Shown one piece after another: positions 36,925 through 48,880 of a stretch of 64,000 bases of DNA; within the stretch, counting starts at the first letter, position 1, and every line of letters begins with the position of its first letter. The stretch is from Cryptomeria japonica (taxonomy: Eukaryota > Streptophyta > Pinopsida > Cupressales > Cupressaceae): assembly GCF_030272615.1 (NCBI RefSeq), contig NC_081413.1, forward strand, positions 162,440,849 to 162,504,848, read 5' to 3'. Both the position numbers and the translations under genes were made by a program. The notes below the pieces were generated by a model. The model was not told the origin of the DNA and made no database searches. It was given only the letters and a program-made list of their open reading frames with translations.

Positions 36925-37713
36925 GTGAAGGAAGTGTTGAGAACTTTTGGAATGGGAGATTGTAAACCTATTGGAACACCAATGGTTACAAGATGTAAAT
37001 TTTCAAAGGAAGATGATTCTGCACCAGTTGATGAAAAAGAATATAGATCCATGATAGGTAAGATACATCAAGTTGTCCATAGTAGACCGAACATTGCTCA
37101 AGTAGTAGGATTGGTTGCTAGATTTCAGAAAAATCCATAGGAGTCACACGGGATTGCAACCAAGAGAATTTTTAGATAGTTGAAAGGAAAAATAGATTAT
37201 AGATTATGGTATCCATATGCAGAAGACTCTGACTTAAAATTCTATACCGATGTAGATTGGGCAGGCAATGTTGATGACTGGAAAAGTACAATCGGAGGAG
37301 CATTTTTTCTTGGAGGCAGATTAGTGTCTTAGAGTAGTAAGAAATAGAGTTGTATCTCTCAATCAATAGTAGAAGCTGAGTATGTTGTAGCTTACATGAA
37401 TTGTAACCAAGCAATTTGGATGAAACACATATTGGAAGGTTTCAAGCTGAAGATATCAGAACCGGTAAGAATTTTCTGTGATAACACTAGTGCTATAAAT
37501 ATTTCTAATAACCCGGTGTCGCATGCTAGGACTAAGAATATAGAGCTGAAGTATCATTTCCTGAGAGAGAAAGTTCAAAGAAAAGATGTATCACTGGAGC
37601 ATGTTTCCACTAAAGAACAACTAGCAGATATTTTTACTAAGCCTCTACCTAAGGCTACATTTGAATATCTCAGAAGTGAGTTAGGGGTTATACCCCTACA
37701 TGAAGTCAATTAA
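36925..37713 (+). pseudogene. C2 RT C-terminus and RNase H
   Basis: YVKEVLRTFGMGDCKPIGTP, then YRSMIGKIHQVVHSRPNIAQ, a decayed TDVDWAGNVDD segment and the RNase H end with FCDNTSAINISNNPVSHART and ADIFTKPLPKATFEYL, terminating at 37713. TAG codons at 37330 and 37345 lie where family members have Trp and Gln; another stop is near 37175. Confidence 0.88.
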
Positions 37714-38102
37714 GCAGATATGGAAGACATCAATCCCAAAGCCTATTGAAAATCTTGAAGAAGGATTGGTGAAGAATGGAGCTACTCCACAGGGGGAGCA
37801 GCTAATTGCAGATTAGAGAAGCATGGATAAGAAACAAAATGGTTTACCTTCACTTTGGAATTGTTGTCAAAGCGGGAGAACAGTATATGATTGAGGGACA
37901 AAAAGGAAAAGTATACAATTGATAGCCTTATATGTTAAGGAGATAAGACAGATTGCAGACCAGTTACCAACTGAAGATATGAAGATGCAGTTGAAGGATA
38001 GTTTATGTTGAAAAATGTAAACCAGGATTCCTATACCTATGTATATGTTTTTCTCTCAATCATGAAAATCAATTGGTATTGATATTTGTATTTCTATCAA
38101 CG

Positions 38103-38116
38103 ACAAAGGGGGAGAA
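38103..38116 (+). promoter_or_regulatory. Polypurine tract of C2
   Basis: ACAAAGGGGGAGAA immediately before the LTR start TGTTGGC. Confidence 0.88.
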
Positions 38117-39448
38117 TGTTGGCATTGCATGAAGATTGCATTGAAGAAGTATATTAGGAAGTGTTGTCATTGATGTCAATAGCAACCGATAATGTAGCAG
38201 TGAAGATCAATTGATAACCCTATCCAGTCGAGAAGCAGAACCCTAACCGATGAATCTTGGAGATCGGTTGTGATGATTTATGACCAAATGATGATCGGCG
38301 ATGAAGATGCCACGAAAGCATGTTGCATGTGATGAGTTTTTAGAAGGTTCTGGGACATAAAGATAACCATTTATCTTGGGAATAATCAAATTCATAGTAT
38401 GAAGTGACAAATGCATGATGTGTTACAAGATTCAAAATGCGATAATCTAGGAGCGGTTGTAGATGCCTAGAAGAATGTAAATTTGATTGCATGTAATCTA
38501 ATGATCAAGATTTAATCGATGTGTTTGTAATCTCTATGAAAATTTTAGGGTTTGTGTTGTGTTACCAACCTAATGTATTTGTTTATAAGGTCGATGGATT
38601 GATTGAATGAGTGTGTTGGCAAATTTGATTAAGTGTGAAAGTGATTGTTGCTAAACTAGGAGGTGTGTCTACAAAATGATGTGAAGGTAGATAGGAGTAG
38701 TAAAGGATCTGATTCAGTTAGGAAGTGTTATTTCCAGATTGGTCAAAGAACTTATTATTCTCTAACCATTACAACAGTTTTAAAATCCCCTCACAGGGTA
38801 AGCTCTAATAGGCTTGTTGTTGAAATCCTCTAACCAGGTGATCCATTAGCTTGGATTTGAAATCCTCCACCGAGGTTACCTTTAATAGGGTATTACCTTT
38901 AACAAGGTATTTGTAGTCAATCCCTTAATCGGGTGGTCCTTAACCAGATTTGTTCCTAATAGAGAATTCTTGTATATGCTTCTAACTAGGCTTGGTTCCT
39001 AATAGGGAAAACTTTAGAAGAGTTCAAAAATACTTGTGGATATTCATACCCACTGTGGTTTTTCCCATTTCGGTTTCCATGTGAAAAATCATTGTGTCAA
39101 GTGGTGAATGATTTTGTGGATGTGTTTTTGATATGGTTGATATGAATGATTGGTAAATTTGCATAGATATATTTAAATGATTGGAAATGATCTGAAATAT
39201 GTTATTTTTGGTATTAGTGAAGTGGTTTAAGGTTTTGGTCAAAGGATATTTAAGTTTCAGATCTGTTGCATTATATCACTAAAGTATTAGGTCAACCTAT
39301 AAGGTTTAATAGTGCAATTGGAGATTTGTTAAAGTGACTAAACTGGTAAAATTTGTGAGTTGATTCTAAGTTGTAAATAAGTTTGGTGAAAATTTAGTCC
39401 CCCCCTCTCAGTAGTTGACCGGATCTTTATAGTTTCATCATATTATCA
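38117..39448 (+). repeat. 3' LTR of C2
   Basis: TGTTGGCATTG to TATTATCA, 1332 bp. Contains repeated TTAACC / CCTAATAGGG-type phrases, the GTGGTTTTTCCCATTT motif near 39055 and CCCCCCCTCTCAGTAG near the end. Confidence 0.9.
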
Positions 39449-39453
39449 CCTCT

Positions 39454-40423
39454 ATAACACTAAATTCACATACTTACTCTAGCCTTGCCATAGCTTTCTA
39501 TTCACTCCATCTCTTCTAATTTCCATCCCAAGAATGTGTTTCGCTGCACCAAGATCTTTCATTTCAAATTTAGCGTCGAGTTGAGACTTTAGTTCTGAAA
39601 TCATATCTTTCCCTTTACCAATGAATAACATATCAACATACAATGTAATGTACAAGAAATGATCACCATCGGTTTTATAATAAACACAATGATCTAATTT
39701 AGAATGCTCCAATCCCAAACTCAACACATATGTTTCAAATTTAAGGTACCACATCTTAGGACTCTGTTTGAATCCATACAAAGATTTCTTTAATTTGCAG
39801 ACCAAATTACTTTTACCTTTCACCACATAGTGCTCTGACTATGTCATATAAATATCCTCCTCCAAATCACCATGAAGGAAAGCAATTTTCACATCCATTT
39901 GCTCAACCTCTAAATCATAAGCAATAGCAATAGAAAGCAAAAATCTAATGGATGTCATTTTGGTAACAGAAGAAAATATCTCCCCATAATCAACACCTTC
40001 AACCTAGGAGTAGCCTTTTGCAACCAACCTCTCTTTATGCTTCTCAATGCTTCCATTTGAACCAATCTTTTTCTTGAACACCCATTTTCAACCAACAAGC
40101 TTTTGTCCTTCAGGAAATGGTACAAGATCCCATGTATCATTCTTTTTCAAAGCTGCCTTTTCTTCTTCCATAACAATCTTCTAGGATTTTGCATCATTCA
40201 TACCTAATATCTCTTCTATAGTATGCAAAGCAAAAACACATCTCCAATCATTAGGTGAATACCTTTCAGGTGGTTCTCTATGTATTGTAGACCTTCGAAC
40301 AAGTTGAGTTGGAGGTTCTTCCTCCTCTTCTGAAGATTCAGAGCTAGATGAGCTCTCCTCAACTTCTTGCCTATCTAGGGGTCTCGATTCAACTTTTTCA
40401 GGTGTAGAAGGAAATTGAGTCAC
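39454..40423 (-). pseudogene. pol: C1 reverse transcriptase, N-terminal two-thirds
   Basis: 40181-40423 is the acidic pre-RT linker (SSSESSEEEEEP). RT follows with stops; 39479-39826 has CKLKKSLYGFKQSPKMWY and ITLYVDMLFIG, where the usual Y-V-D-D has become Y-V-D-M. The frame runs up to the left edge of the C2 insertion site (39449-39453). Confidence 0.8.
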
Positions 40424-40478
40424 ATCTTCTTTTTTAGTCTATTATGGCTGCAATGCAATAGAAGGAGATTTAATTTCT

Positions 40479-41604
40479 CTAAAAATAACACCTACTATGA
40501 ATTACCTTTTGTGGAACAGGGTCCCAAAGCTTGTATCCTTTCACACCATAACTATACCTGATGAAGATACATTTCATAGCCTTGTTTTCCAACTTTGTCT
40601 TCTTTTTCTTTAGCACATGTGCATATACCTCGCAGCCAAAACCTCTTAGATGTCTCAATGAAGGCTTGTGACCCAACCATGCTTTCATGGGTGTTTTATC
40701 AACAAGGGATGATATAGGAGACCTGTTAATCAGGTAGCAAGCAGTGGCAACAACTTCAACCCAAAACTTTTGTTCTAGACCAACACCACTCAGCATACTC
40801 CTAACCCTCTCAATCAGTGTCATGTTCATTCTTTCTATAACTCCATTCTGCTATGGAGAATAAAAAGTTGCCTTCTATTTGTTAATACCACAGTCTTTAT
40901 AGAATCTATCAAAATCATTAGAGAAAAATTCACTGCCATTATCATTGCTCAAACTTTTAATTTATTTTCCAGTCTTCAACTCAACCATTACTTTAAATTC
41001 TTTAAATCAGCTAAAAAATTCAGATTTACTCTTTAGAAAATATACCCATGTCCTACTAAAATCATCAGTAAATGAAACATAATATGTGGATTTTTCAATT
41101 GAAGGAACATCTACATGACCAAACACATCAGAATGAATAAGATCCAAAACACCACAAGTTTTATGAGAAATCGAGTAAACTGAACTCGGTTTTGTTTTCC
41201 ATAAATGCAATGCTCACTGAAATCAAAATCAAGATTACAATCATTCAAACCTTCAATAAGGTTTTTATTTTTAAGGTCCTTAGACCCTTTTCTCCAATGT
41301 GGCCAAGCCTCTGCTACCATAACATAGTCTTCTCTATAGGTAAATTTGCTTGGGAAGAAAGAGCACCCTTAGTTACCCAAAAACCATTTCCGTCTGTTGA
41401 AGGTGAAACCCTCAAATCTTCCATAGATTTACTTTTTACAAAAGTGCTATTACACTCAATAGTGTATGCATCTAGCTTATGCAAAGTGTCGAACCTGGCA
41501 CCTCTAGTAATTACCATAGCACCCTTAATCATCTTACATCCTGCTTCAAAAAGACTACATGCACATCTGTATCTATCAATTTGCTCACAGATAACAAATT
41601 TCAT
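40479..41604 (-). pseudogene. C1 integrase
   Basis: GAG-pre-integrase region (41314-41604) ending in KTMLW, then a core containing LDLIHSDVFGHV (first Asp) and SFTDDFSRTWVYFLKSK at 41007-41210. After a gap the C-terminal part at 40479-40829 shows NMTLIERVRSML, FWVEVVATACYLINRSP and FGCEVYAHV. The frame breaks several times between 40830 and 41007. Confidence 0.8.
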
Positions 41605-41699
41605 TTTAAACCAAGGATATGCAGCACACCATTAATCCTTTTTATTCTACCATCAAAAAACATAATTCTAACTTTACCTCGAGCAACAATGTCTAAATG

Positions 41700-41830
41700 T
41701 GAATCATCACCCAAGTACACCTTACCTCCATTAAATTATTCATATTCAGAAAATGAGTATCTTTTCATAGTCATATGAAAAGATGCACCTAAGTCAATTA
41801 ACCAAGCATCATTACCTGCATGAGTCCCCA
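41700..41830 (-). pseudogene. C1 protease fragment
   Basis: Minus strand AWLIDLGASFHMT at about 41775-41815. The copia protease site is normally D-S-G or D-T-G with an HMT tail; here the middle residue is Leu (TTA, one C to T step from TCA), which would kill the active site. Confidence 0.65.
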
Positions 41831-41966
41831 AAGTTGCAATAAATGCATCACCATATTCCTTCTCAGAATCAAAATCAAAATCAATCTTTTTCTTTGTCTT
41901 CTTCTTTTTCTTCTTCTTTTCTTCTTTGCAGTCCTTACAGATGTGACCTGGTTTACCATAATTCTA

Positions 41967-42666
41967 TCAAAGGACTTTGGAATTTCTAAGAGATTTTGAT
42001 CTCCCTCTCAATTTGGACTTATCATGCTTCTCATTCTTCTTTCCTTTTTCCTTAGGTCTTTCACAAATAGTTAGGGCTTCCTTCAAACTATGGGATACCT
42101 TCCTTTGCATCTCTTCACCAAGTAGGGTACCCACCATATCTTTAGAATTAAAAACAATAGAAGTACTACTGATAGCCATAACAAGTGAATCCCACAAATT
42201 AGGCAAAGAACAAATCAAGATCTGGCATTTCTCCTCTTCATTCATCTTAACACTGACATATACTAATTGAGCCACCAACATATTGAATTCTTCCATGTAG
42301 TCTGCAACTCATCCACCTCTTCCATCTTCAAGGAATACAATTTCTTCCTTAAGAAAATCTGATTTAATAAATATTTCGCTTGATACATTTCACCAAGCTT
42401 AGTCCATAGCTTCTTTGCAGCGGTTTCTTCGTGGACATTGATCGAAACAGATTCTGCCAAGCACAGTCTAATTAGAACCTTTGCTTTTTAGTCCATAACA
42501 TCATACTGAGCTGCCGTAGTAGGACACGAGGGTCTTTGGATATTCACATTGAAATAGCATACCATAGATATCGATCTATTAGAATATCTTCTATCTTCAG
42601 CTTCCACATCTCAAGATCTGTTCCATTAAATTTATCCACCTCTATTTTCCCTGACAAACTTGTCAT
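41967..42666 (-). pseudogene. gag: C1 gag
   Basis: Starts MTSLSGKIEVDKFNGTDL at 42666, with the copia Gag W-K-L-K-I-E-D segment. It runs through ETAAKKLWTKLGEMYQAK, LYSLKMEE, and ILICSLPNLWDSLVMAI to a Lys-rich tail. Frame change near 42290 and a stop near 42500. A damaged knuckle, YGKPGHICKDC, lies near 41935-41965. Confidence 0.8.
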
Positions 42667-42776
42667 CTGAAAATTCCTGTAACAAGATCAAAAAGTGTCT
42701 TCTACAAAAGCTCCCACTCAAATTTGGATTAGTTCAAAAATCCCAAGAACCCACAACTAAAACCAAAGGTGATCAA

Positions 42777-42788
42777 GCTCTGATACCA
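42777..42788 (-). promoter_or_regulatory. Primer-binding site of copia C1
   Basis: Minus strand TGGTATCAGAGC, exact tRNA-Met complement, two bases from the 5' LTR at 42791. Confidence 0.93.
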
Positions 42789-42790
42789 CT

Positions 42791-44876
42791 TGTAAGGAAG
42801 TTAAGTAGCGGAACAACTTCCTACACTGACCTTGAGAGGAGTTGGTGCAGGGGCACTTAGCAATTTTTGTTGAGTTTGTTTCCAGGATGTTCGAATCATG
42901 TGTTTAGTTTTGCAATAAATCCAATAGGCCATTGAGTGTGTTCTCAAATGATTGTAAGGGCCCTAAGAGTCTTTGTTTGGCCAATGTTGGCATGTGAGCT
43001 CTTAAAGGTGCCAGGAAGAGAACTTAATAGCATAAGTTGTTTTTTGGGTTAATGTAGGTTGGTTGATGTTGTTTTGAAGTTTTTAAGGTCATATGAGTCA
43101 TTTGAAAGTGACCAAGTTTGGGTTTGAGAAAATTTGCTCACCTATGCAACAAATTGCAAAAGTTGCAAAAGTTGCTCATAGCAACTTTGCAACATTTTCA
43201 TACACCAATGACTAGTTGGTTGACACATTTGGTTATGATAATATGTAACTACTCCAAGGCCAGTATAAGGCTTGGAAAGACCGATGATAATCAGTTGTTG
43301 AAAGTCTGAAGCAAACGGACAAGTTTTGGTTTCCTATTTGGTGTGTTCTTCTGAGTTTTTATTGTTATTTGTGAGTTTGTACGACCTGTATGGATTGACA
43401 CATCCAAGACAGGGTCATGGGTTGTTAGACTAGTGTCTTACCTTCATTTTTTTTTTATTAGGATTTTTTAAGTGTTGTAGTTCGTAAATAAACTTCATTT
43501 TGTTGCAGGTGGGTTCAAGAGCCCTAAAAACTAGGGTTTTGAGAGCAAAATGGTTCCAACCTAACGTTCCATGGTGGATTTCCTCTTTGAAACCTTGTGG
43601 AATGTTTGGTTTCATTGTAAAATATGTTTTCTTTTTGGTTTTGAGATAGGGGAAGCCAAATCAAAGATTTGCCCCCATACCCTAATCTTGGCACGTTGAG
43701 TTGGCAAGCATTAGGAATCATGGATAATAGGCACTAATTGGGTGAATCTGGTCGGTGGAGATGAAGTATGATTGGAGTGGAATTCCATATGAAAGCACAG
43801 ACCCCAAACTATCATCAATTCACTCAGGAAATCAGACCGGTGAAGGATTTTTGATCAATCCCTATTTTTAAGGCCTGGGAAGGGGCAATTAGGCCTAGTT
43901 AACCGGTAAGGGTTAGATATGTTAGTGACAAAACCCACCTTTGATTTTGAGATATTGTATGTAAACCCTGAAAGGGTGCCTATAATGTAAAATAGTTCAT
44001 AGGGTTCTTAAGGAATTTTAGTAGATGAATGCAGAATACCCCGTTGATAGGGCTACTGGAAGTAGGTCTCCAGTTAGGCCTAAAAGTGCAATTTGTTTGG
44101 AAAACACCAAACCAGTAAAGGTCAAAGCTCTTTAACAAAGAATTAGGGTTGTAAATCTATCCAAAATCATCCATCCTTATGTGTGTAGTGTGGGGAATGA
44201 AGATCCTATGGTAGAGGGGTTGAACTCTCCAGTTGAGTGTGAAAGGGAGTGGGAAAACCAGGTCTCTGAAGCAAGAAAATGGAACTCACGAAACAACAAG
44301 TGCTTATCCTAGCCTAAGGACCTTGGGAAGGTCAGATAAGATAAGTCTTGCAGGCCCTTGGAGGGTGTGAGGTGTAGAATCATTAGATGGTTCTTGTGTA
44401 GCTTGGAGGAGATACCTAGACAAGGTAGCACAAATAGGTGAGAGTCAACTCACTCTACATCAGGAGGGTAAGGCAATTTTTTTTACAGACCATCACAATA
44501 GTTACAGAAAACAAAAATAGATATAATAATATTCAAACCATAACATAGTGATTTATGTGGGGAAAACCCTTTCTAGAGAAAAATCCAACACTCCAAAAGC
44601 TGCCCAATATATTATTCTGCAATAAAAAATAGATTACAATATACTTGCAGAGAAATCTCTTTGCAAGAGTACCACTAATCAGAGATTCAAAGGTAACTCA
44701 ATAGCTATAAGACTCTTACACACAACCTCTATCTCATGCACCTCATATATAGGAGATTCAATACAAGAAATCGTCAAACAGTATTACAAAACCATGGGCT
44801 AAAACCACCCAATAAGGTGTAGCCGACCTTATCTCCCTTCTAGATTCCCTCTGACATGACCCTCCCTTTTTACAAC
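42791..44876 (-). repeat. 5' LTR of copia C1, split and truncated
   Basis: LTR sequence at 42791-42842 continues at 44463-44876 after the solo LTR insertion. It stops after CTTTTTACAAC, corresponding to 35622 in the other LTR, and gives way to satellite-like repeats. The rest of the LTR is missing. Confidence 0.85.
42843..44462. mobile_element. Solo LTR of an unassigned family inside the C1 5' LTR
   Basis: Begins TGGTGCAGGGG and ends CTCTACATCA, about 1620 bp. The flanks are GGAGT (42838-42842) and GGAGG (44463-44467), a 5-bp duplication with one change. Removing it restores continuity with the other C1 LTR near 35212. No internal coding sequence. The near-palindromic ends TGRTGCAG / CTRCATCA resemble the sequence starting at 62800. 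Confidence 0.75.
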
Positions 44877-45036
44877 ACCCCTTAGGACATCATATGCTCC
44901 TAAGGGATCATGTGGTGTGTTAAGGGGTCACATAATGTCGTTAGGGGTCATGTGGGGTCCTAATTGGACCACACATGTGTTACAACACCATATAACCGTT
45001 TACTACACCATATGACCCCTTAGGATATCATGGATA
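44877..45036. repeat. 20-bp satellite-like array, right of C1
   Basis: CCCCTTAGGACATCATATG, AAGGGATCATGTGG and CACCATATGACCCCTTAGGA units, the same family as 34320-35155. This indicates that C1 landed inside the array. Confidence 0.85.
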
Positions 45037-45224
45037 AGTGCACAAATTTGTGTCCACTTAGTGTGGAAGTTTTACACTTAGAAAAAAATGGCAAATCACA
45101 CGGAGCGCATGAGAAATGAAACGGGATCCCGAGCCAAAATTTGAAATGGGATCCTGAGCCTAGATCTAAAAAATGGGATCCTGTTTCAAAAAAAAAAGGG
45201 ATCCTGTTTTGTTTCCCATTTCAA

Positions 45225-45475
45225 AAACAAAACGGGATCTCGTTTCCCCTTTTTTTAATTGTTTTTTAAATATATTTTTTTAATTTAAAAAAAGAAAACA
45301 AGCTATATATACATGAAATATAACATTTAAGTATAAGTCACATTTATCTTTGTCTTTTTTTTGCCTTTCTTATACTTTAAGTTATATTTCATGTATATAT
45401 TGGTAGGATGTTTGAGAGTGGTTTTAGATCTCTAGGACTTATAATGCAAATTCTAGATTTTAGAAGATCTTATAA
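45225..45475 (+). repeat. Left inverted-repeat arm
   Basis: Inverted partner of 47712-47965. Contains its own inner inverted repeat: ATACATGAAATATAACATT near 45311 against AAGTTATATTTCATGTATA near 45378. A partial direct copy of the inner half recurs at about 45585-45740. Confidence 0.8.
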
Positions 45476-45739
45476 ATTTTTAGATAGTCAAATTTTAGTA
45501 ATCAGCAATTGAATATTTTCTAACTCTTTTTATCTCAATCTCTTAATCTTCCTTAAGCTCTAGACTCATCTCCCTCCATATCTATATTGGCAAAATGTTT
45601 GAAAGTGATTTCAAATCTTCAGGAAAGATTTTTGCAAATTCTAGATTTTAGAAGATCTTATTAATTTTTATACTTAGTCAAATTTCAGCAATCAGCAGGC
45701 TCCTATCAACATTTTATAGCTCTCTTTATCTTTCTCGAT

Positions 45740-46430
45740 CTCTAGACTCATCTCTCTCCATAGCACTCTTCCTCTATCCCCTCTCTACCTCTATATCTCA
45801 CTTTTTTCTCTCTCACATCCCTAACTCTCTACTATCTATCTCCTCTCTCTCTACACACCTCCCCTCACTCCCTTCCTATCTCTATTTTCCTACATATATG
45901 CCTCTCTCTCTCTCTCTACTTTTATCTCCCCTCTATCTCCTCTCTACCTCTCTATCTCACTCTCTCCTTTCTCTCCCAAAATATAGACTTATCTCTACCT
46001 CTCTCTCACATACTTAACTCTCTACTCTCTATCTCATCTCTCTCTACACTTCTCCTTATTGCCTACCTACCTTTATTTCTCTACATATACTATCTATCTA
46101 TCTATCTCTACATACCTTTCACTCCCTCCCTGCCAACATCTCTCTCTCCCTCTATCTCTTCACCCTTCCCTCAGTCCCTCTCTAATTTTATGTCCCTTCT
46201 ATCCCCTCTCTACCTCTCTATCTCACTTTGTCCGCTCTCTCCCAAATCTAAAACTGTCTCTACCTCTCTCTCACATCCTTAACTATTTAGTCTTTATCTC
46301 CACTTTCTCTATACACCTCCTCTTACCCCTACCTACCTATATTTCTCTATATATACCTCTCTATCTCTCTCTAAATGTACCATCTCTCTCTCCCAACCAA
46401 CTTATATTTTTCTACATATGTCATAATAGG
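45740..46430. repeat. CT-rich tract with long tandem units
   Basis: Pyrimidine-rich TCTCTCTAC / CCTCTCTACCTC sequence. A longer unit (CTCTACCTCTCTATCTCAC ... TACACCTCC ... TTTCTCTACATATA) recurs about three times, near 45790, 45950 and 46210. Confidence 0.85.
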
Positions 46431-47705
46431 TCCTACTAAAGGGGTCTTATGTCATAATAGGTCCTAGTAAGAGGTGTAATGTCATAATAGGTCCTCTTAA
46501 GGGGTCTTATGACATAATAGGACCTATTATGTTACAGTGGGATCTATTATGTCATAATAGGACCTATTATGTCACAATGGGATGTATTATGACATAATAG
46601 GTCATATTATGACATTAGAGGTCCTATTATGTCACAATAGGTCCTATTATGACATAATACCCCTTAACAGGTCTTACTAAGGGGTATAAAGTCATAATAG
46701 GTCCTCTTAAGGGGTTTTATGACATAATATGACCTATGATGTCATAATAGGACCTACGATGACATAATAGGACGTATTATGTCATCATAGATCTTATTAT
46801 GTCATAATCAGTCCTATTATGACATAATACCCTTCAATAGGTCCTACTAAGGGGTATAATGTTATAATAGGTCCTCTTAAGGGGTCTTATGACATAATAG
46901 GACCTAGTATGACATGGCAAGTCCTCTTGAGGGGTCTTATGACATTATAGGACCTATTATGACATCATAGGTCATATTATGTGAATCGATCCTATTATGT
47001 CATAATAGGTCCTCCTATGGGGTCTTAAGTCATAATAGGTCCTAGTAAGAGGTATAATGTCATAATAAGTCCTCTTAAGGGGTCCTATGACATAATAGGT
47101 CGTATTATGTCATAGGACCTATTATGTCACAATAGGTCTTGTTATGACATAATACCCCATAACAAGTCCTACTAAGGGGTATAAAGTCATAATAGGTCCT
47201 CTTAAGGGGTTTTATGATATAATATGACCTACGATGTCATAATAGGACCTATGTGACATAATAGGACCTATTATGTCATCATAGATCCTATTATGTCATA
47301 ATTAGTCCTATTATGACATAATACCCTTCAATAGGTCCTAGTAAGGTGTATAATATCATAATAGGTCCTCTTAAGGAGTCTTATGACATAATAGGACCTA
47401 TTATGACATGATAGGCCCTCTTAAGGGGTCTTATGACATTATAGGACCTATTATGACATCATAGGTCATATTATGTGATAATTGATCCTATTATATTATA
47501 ATGGGTCCTACTAAGGGGTCTTAAGTCATAATAGGTCCTAGTAAGAGGTATAATGTCATAATAGGTCCTCTTAAGGGGTCTTATGACATAATAGGACCTA
47601 TTATGACTTAATAGGTCGTATTATGTCACAATAGGACCTATTATGTCACAATGAGACCTATTATGACATAATAGGTTGTATTATGACATTAAAGGTCCTA
47701 TTACG
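46430..47705. repeat. Palindromic array, higher-order period 495 bp
   Basis: Monomers of roughly 20 bp, such as GTCATAATAGGTCCTATTATG, are near-perfect palindromes around GGTCC / GGACC, mixed with CTTAAGGGGTCTTATGAC. Irregular landmarks recur at a fixed distance: GACATAATACCCC at 46651 and 47146, and ACCCTTCAATAGGTCCT about 495 bp apart. About 2.6 higher-order copies. Confidence 0.88.
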
Positions 47706-47711
47706 TAACAA

Positions 47712-47965
47712 TTTATAAGATCTTCTAAAATCTAGAATTTGCATTATAACTCTTGGAGATATGAAACCACTCTCAAACATCCTGCCAATATATACATGAA
47801 ATATAACTTAAAGTATAAGAAAGGAAAACGACAAACAGAAATGTGAATTATACTTAAATATTATATTTCATGTATATATAGTTTGTTTTTAAAAAGAAAA
47901 AAAAAAATTTAAATTTTAAAAAAGGGAAACAGGATCCTGTTTTGTTTTTGAATCAGGATCCCATT
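47712..47965 (-). repeat. Right inverted-repeat arm
   Basis: Reverse complement of the left arm with scattered differences, including the same inner hairpin (ACATGAAATATAACTTAAAG near 47793 and ATTATATTTCATGTATATA near 47859). Confidence 0.8.
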
Positions 47966-48034
47966 TGTTAAATGTTTTTTTAATTATTTTAAAAAACGAA
48001 ACGAGATCCTGTTTCTAAAAATTTCAAACTTTGG

Positions 48035-48880
48035 TTCAGTTGTAGCTTCGGTTTTGGCTTGGGAAATGGCTTGGACTTGGTTTGACCTGCAACTTGAAGG
48101 CCAAATCAATCTTCATATAAAATAATGACTTCAAAAATAACTCTGAACACCAAATTTTCAGAATTTTTTAAACAATGAAAACCCATTATAGTAGAGACTA
48201 TCTAGATTCTAAATATGTAATTTTTTTAGAAAATGGATCGATATTTTCATTTTTAAAATAATTACTAATGAAAGAGGTCCATAAACTTGAAATAACAGGA
48301 TTTTTTAGTTTATAAATAACTTTTTTGTTTCTAAGTTTTTTGGAAAAAAAATTATATGGCATCAAACTAGAGACATTTCTATATAGTTTTGTAAAAAAAA
48401 CTAAAAAATGTTAAGTTTAGGTCAAATTATGCTTTCCATACAAAAGATTTTTCAAAACATTGATTATGCCCAATAAAAAATTAACAAAAAAAAAAATATG
48501 CAAAAAAAAATTACAAAAAAATATTCTCATCAAAGGTGAGTGAGTTGCAGATCTTTTTCTATAAGGATTTATAAAAATACTTTCATTTAGGTCAAATTAT
48601 GCTTTTCGTACACGGGCATGGTATGGTCCTAAAAAGTGACTTTTAAACTATAGGTTTTAGTAATGCCTATTCAAACTTCATTTTTAAGATTTGGGTATTA
48701 AAATAAATTACATATTTGGAAAAAGGACTTTGAGCACTACATGTTCGATTACTGGATTTTTCCAAGATTCATTCTTTAAGTGCCTCAAATATTGAGGGCA
48801 AACAGGATGAAATTGAAAAAAAAGGGAAAAAACTTCCACTTTTTGGCCAAAAACTGGACACAACTTCTTGCAGGTACCCT
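48035..48880. other. AT-rich segment in the right foldback arm, no gene
   Basis: Poly-A/T-rich sequence without a coding frame or a counterpart in the left arm. Confidence 0.5.

Larger units (their letters stand above)
36889..39448 (+). mobile_element. Copia element C2: internal-deletion derivative
   Basis: Bounded by TGTTGCC at 36889 and TTATCA at 39448, with a perfect target duplication CCTCT (36884-36888 and 39449-39453), inserted in the RT of C1. Its first ~36 bp match the start of its own 3' LTR (38117), then the sequence switches directly to the C-terminal part of RT. The rest of the 5' LTR, PBS, gag, protease, integrase and most of RT are missing. Confidence 0.9.
35161..44876 (-). mobile_element. 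Copia element C1, nested and degenerate
   Basis: LTRs start TGTAAGGAAGTTAAG at 35161 and 42791. The 3' LTR (35161 to about 36035) is complete; the 5' LTR is split by a solo LTR and cut off at 44876. The interior carries gag, protease, integrase, RT and RNase H in copia order. RT is interrupted by element C2 (36889-39448). The element sits within the 20-bp satellite-like domain. No target duplication is seen, as expected with a lost right end. Confidence 0.88.

Noticed and set aside
46059-46439. Frame of 126 codons in CT-rich DNA
   Set aside because: Repeat artefact (Leu/Ser/Pro periodicity).
46430-47705. CRISPR-like spaced palindromes
   Set aside because: Monomers are contiguous, there are no unique spacers of constant length, and the context is plant repeat DNA.
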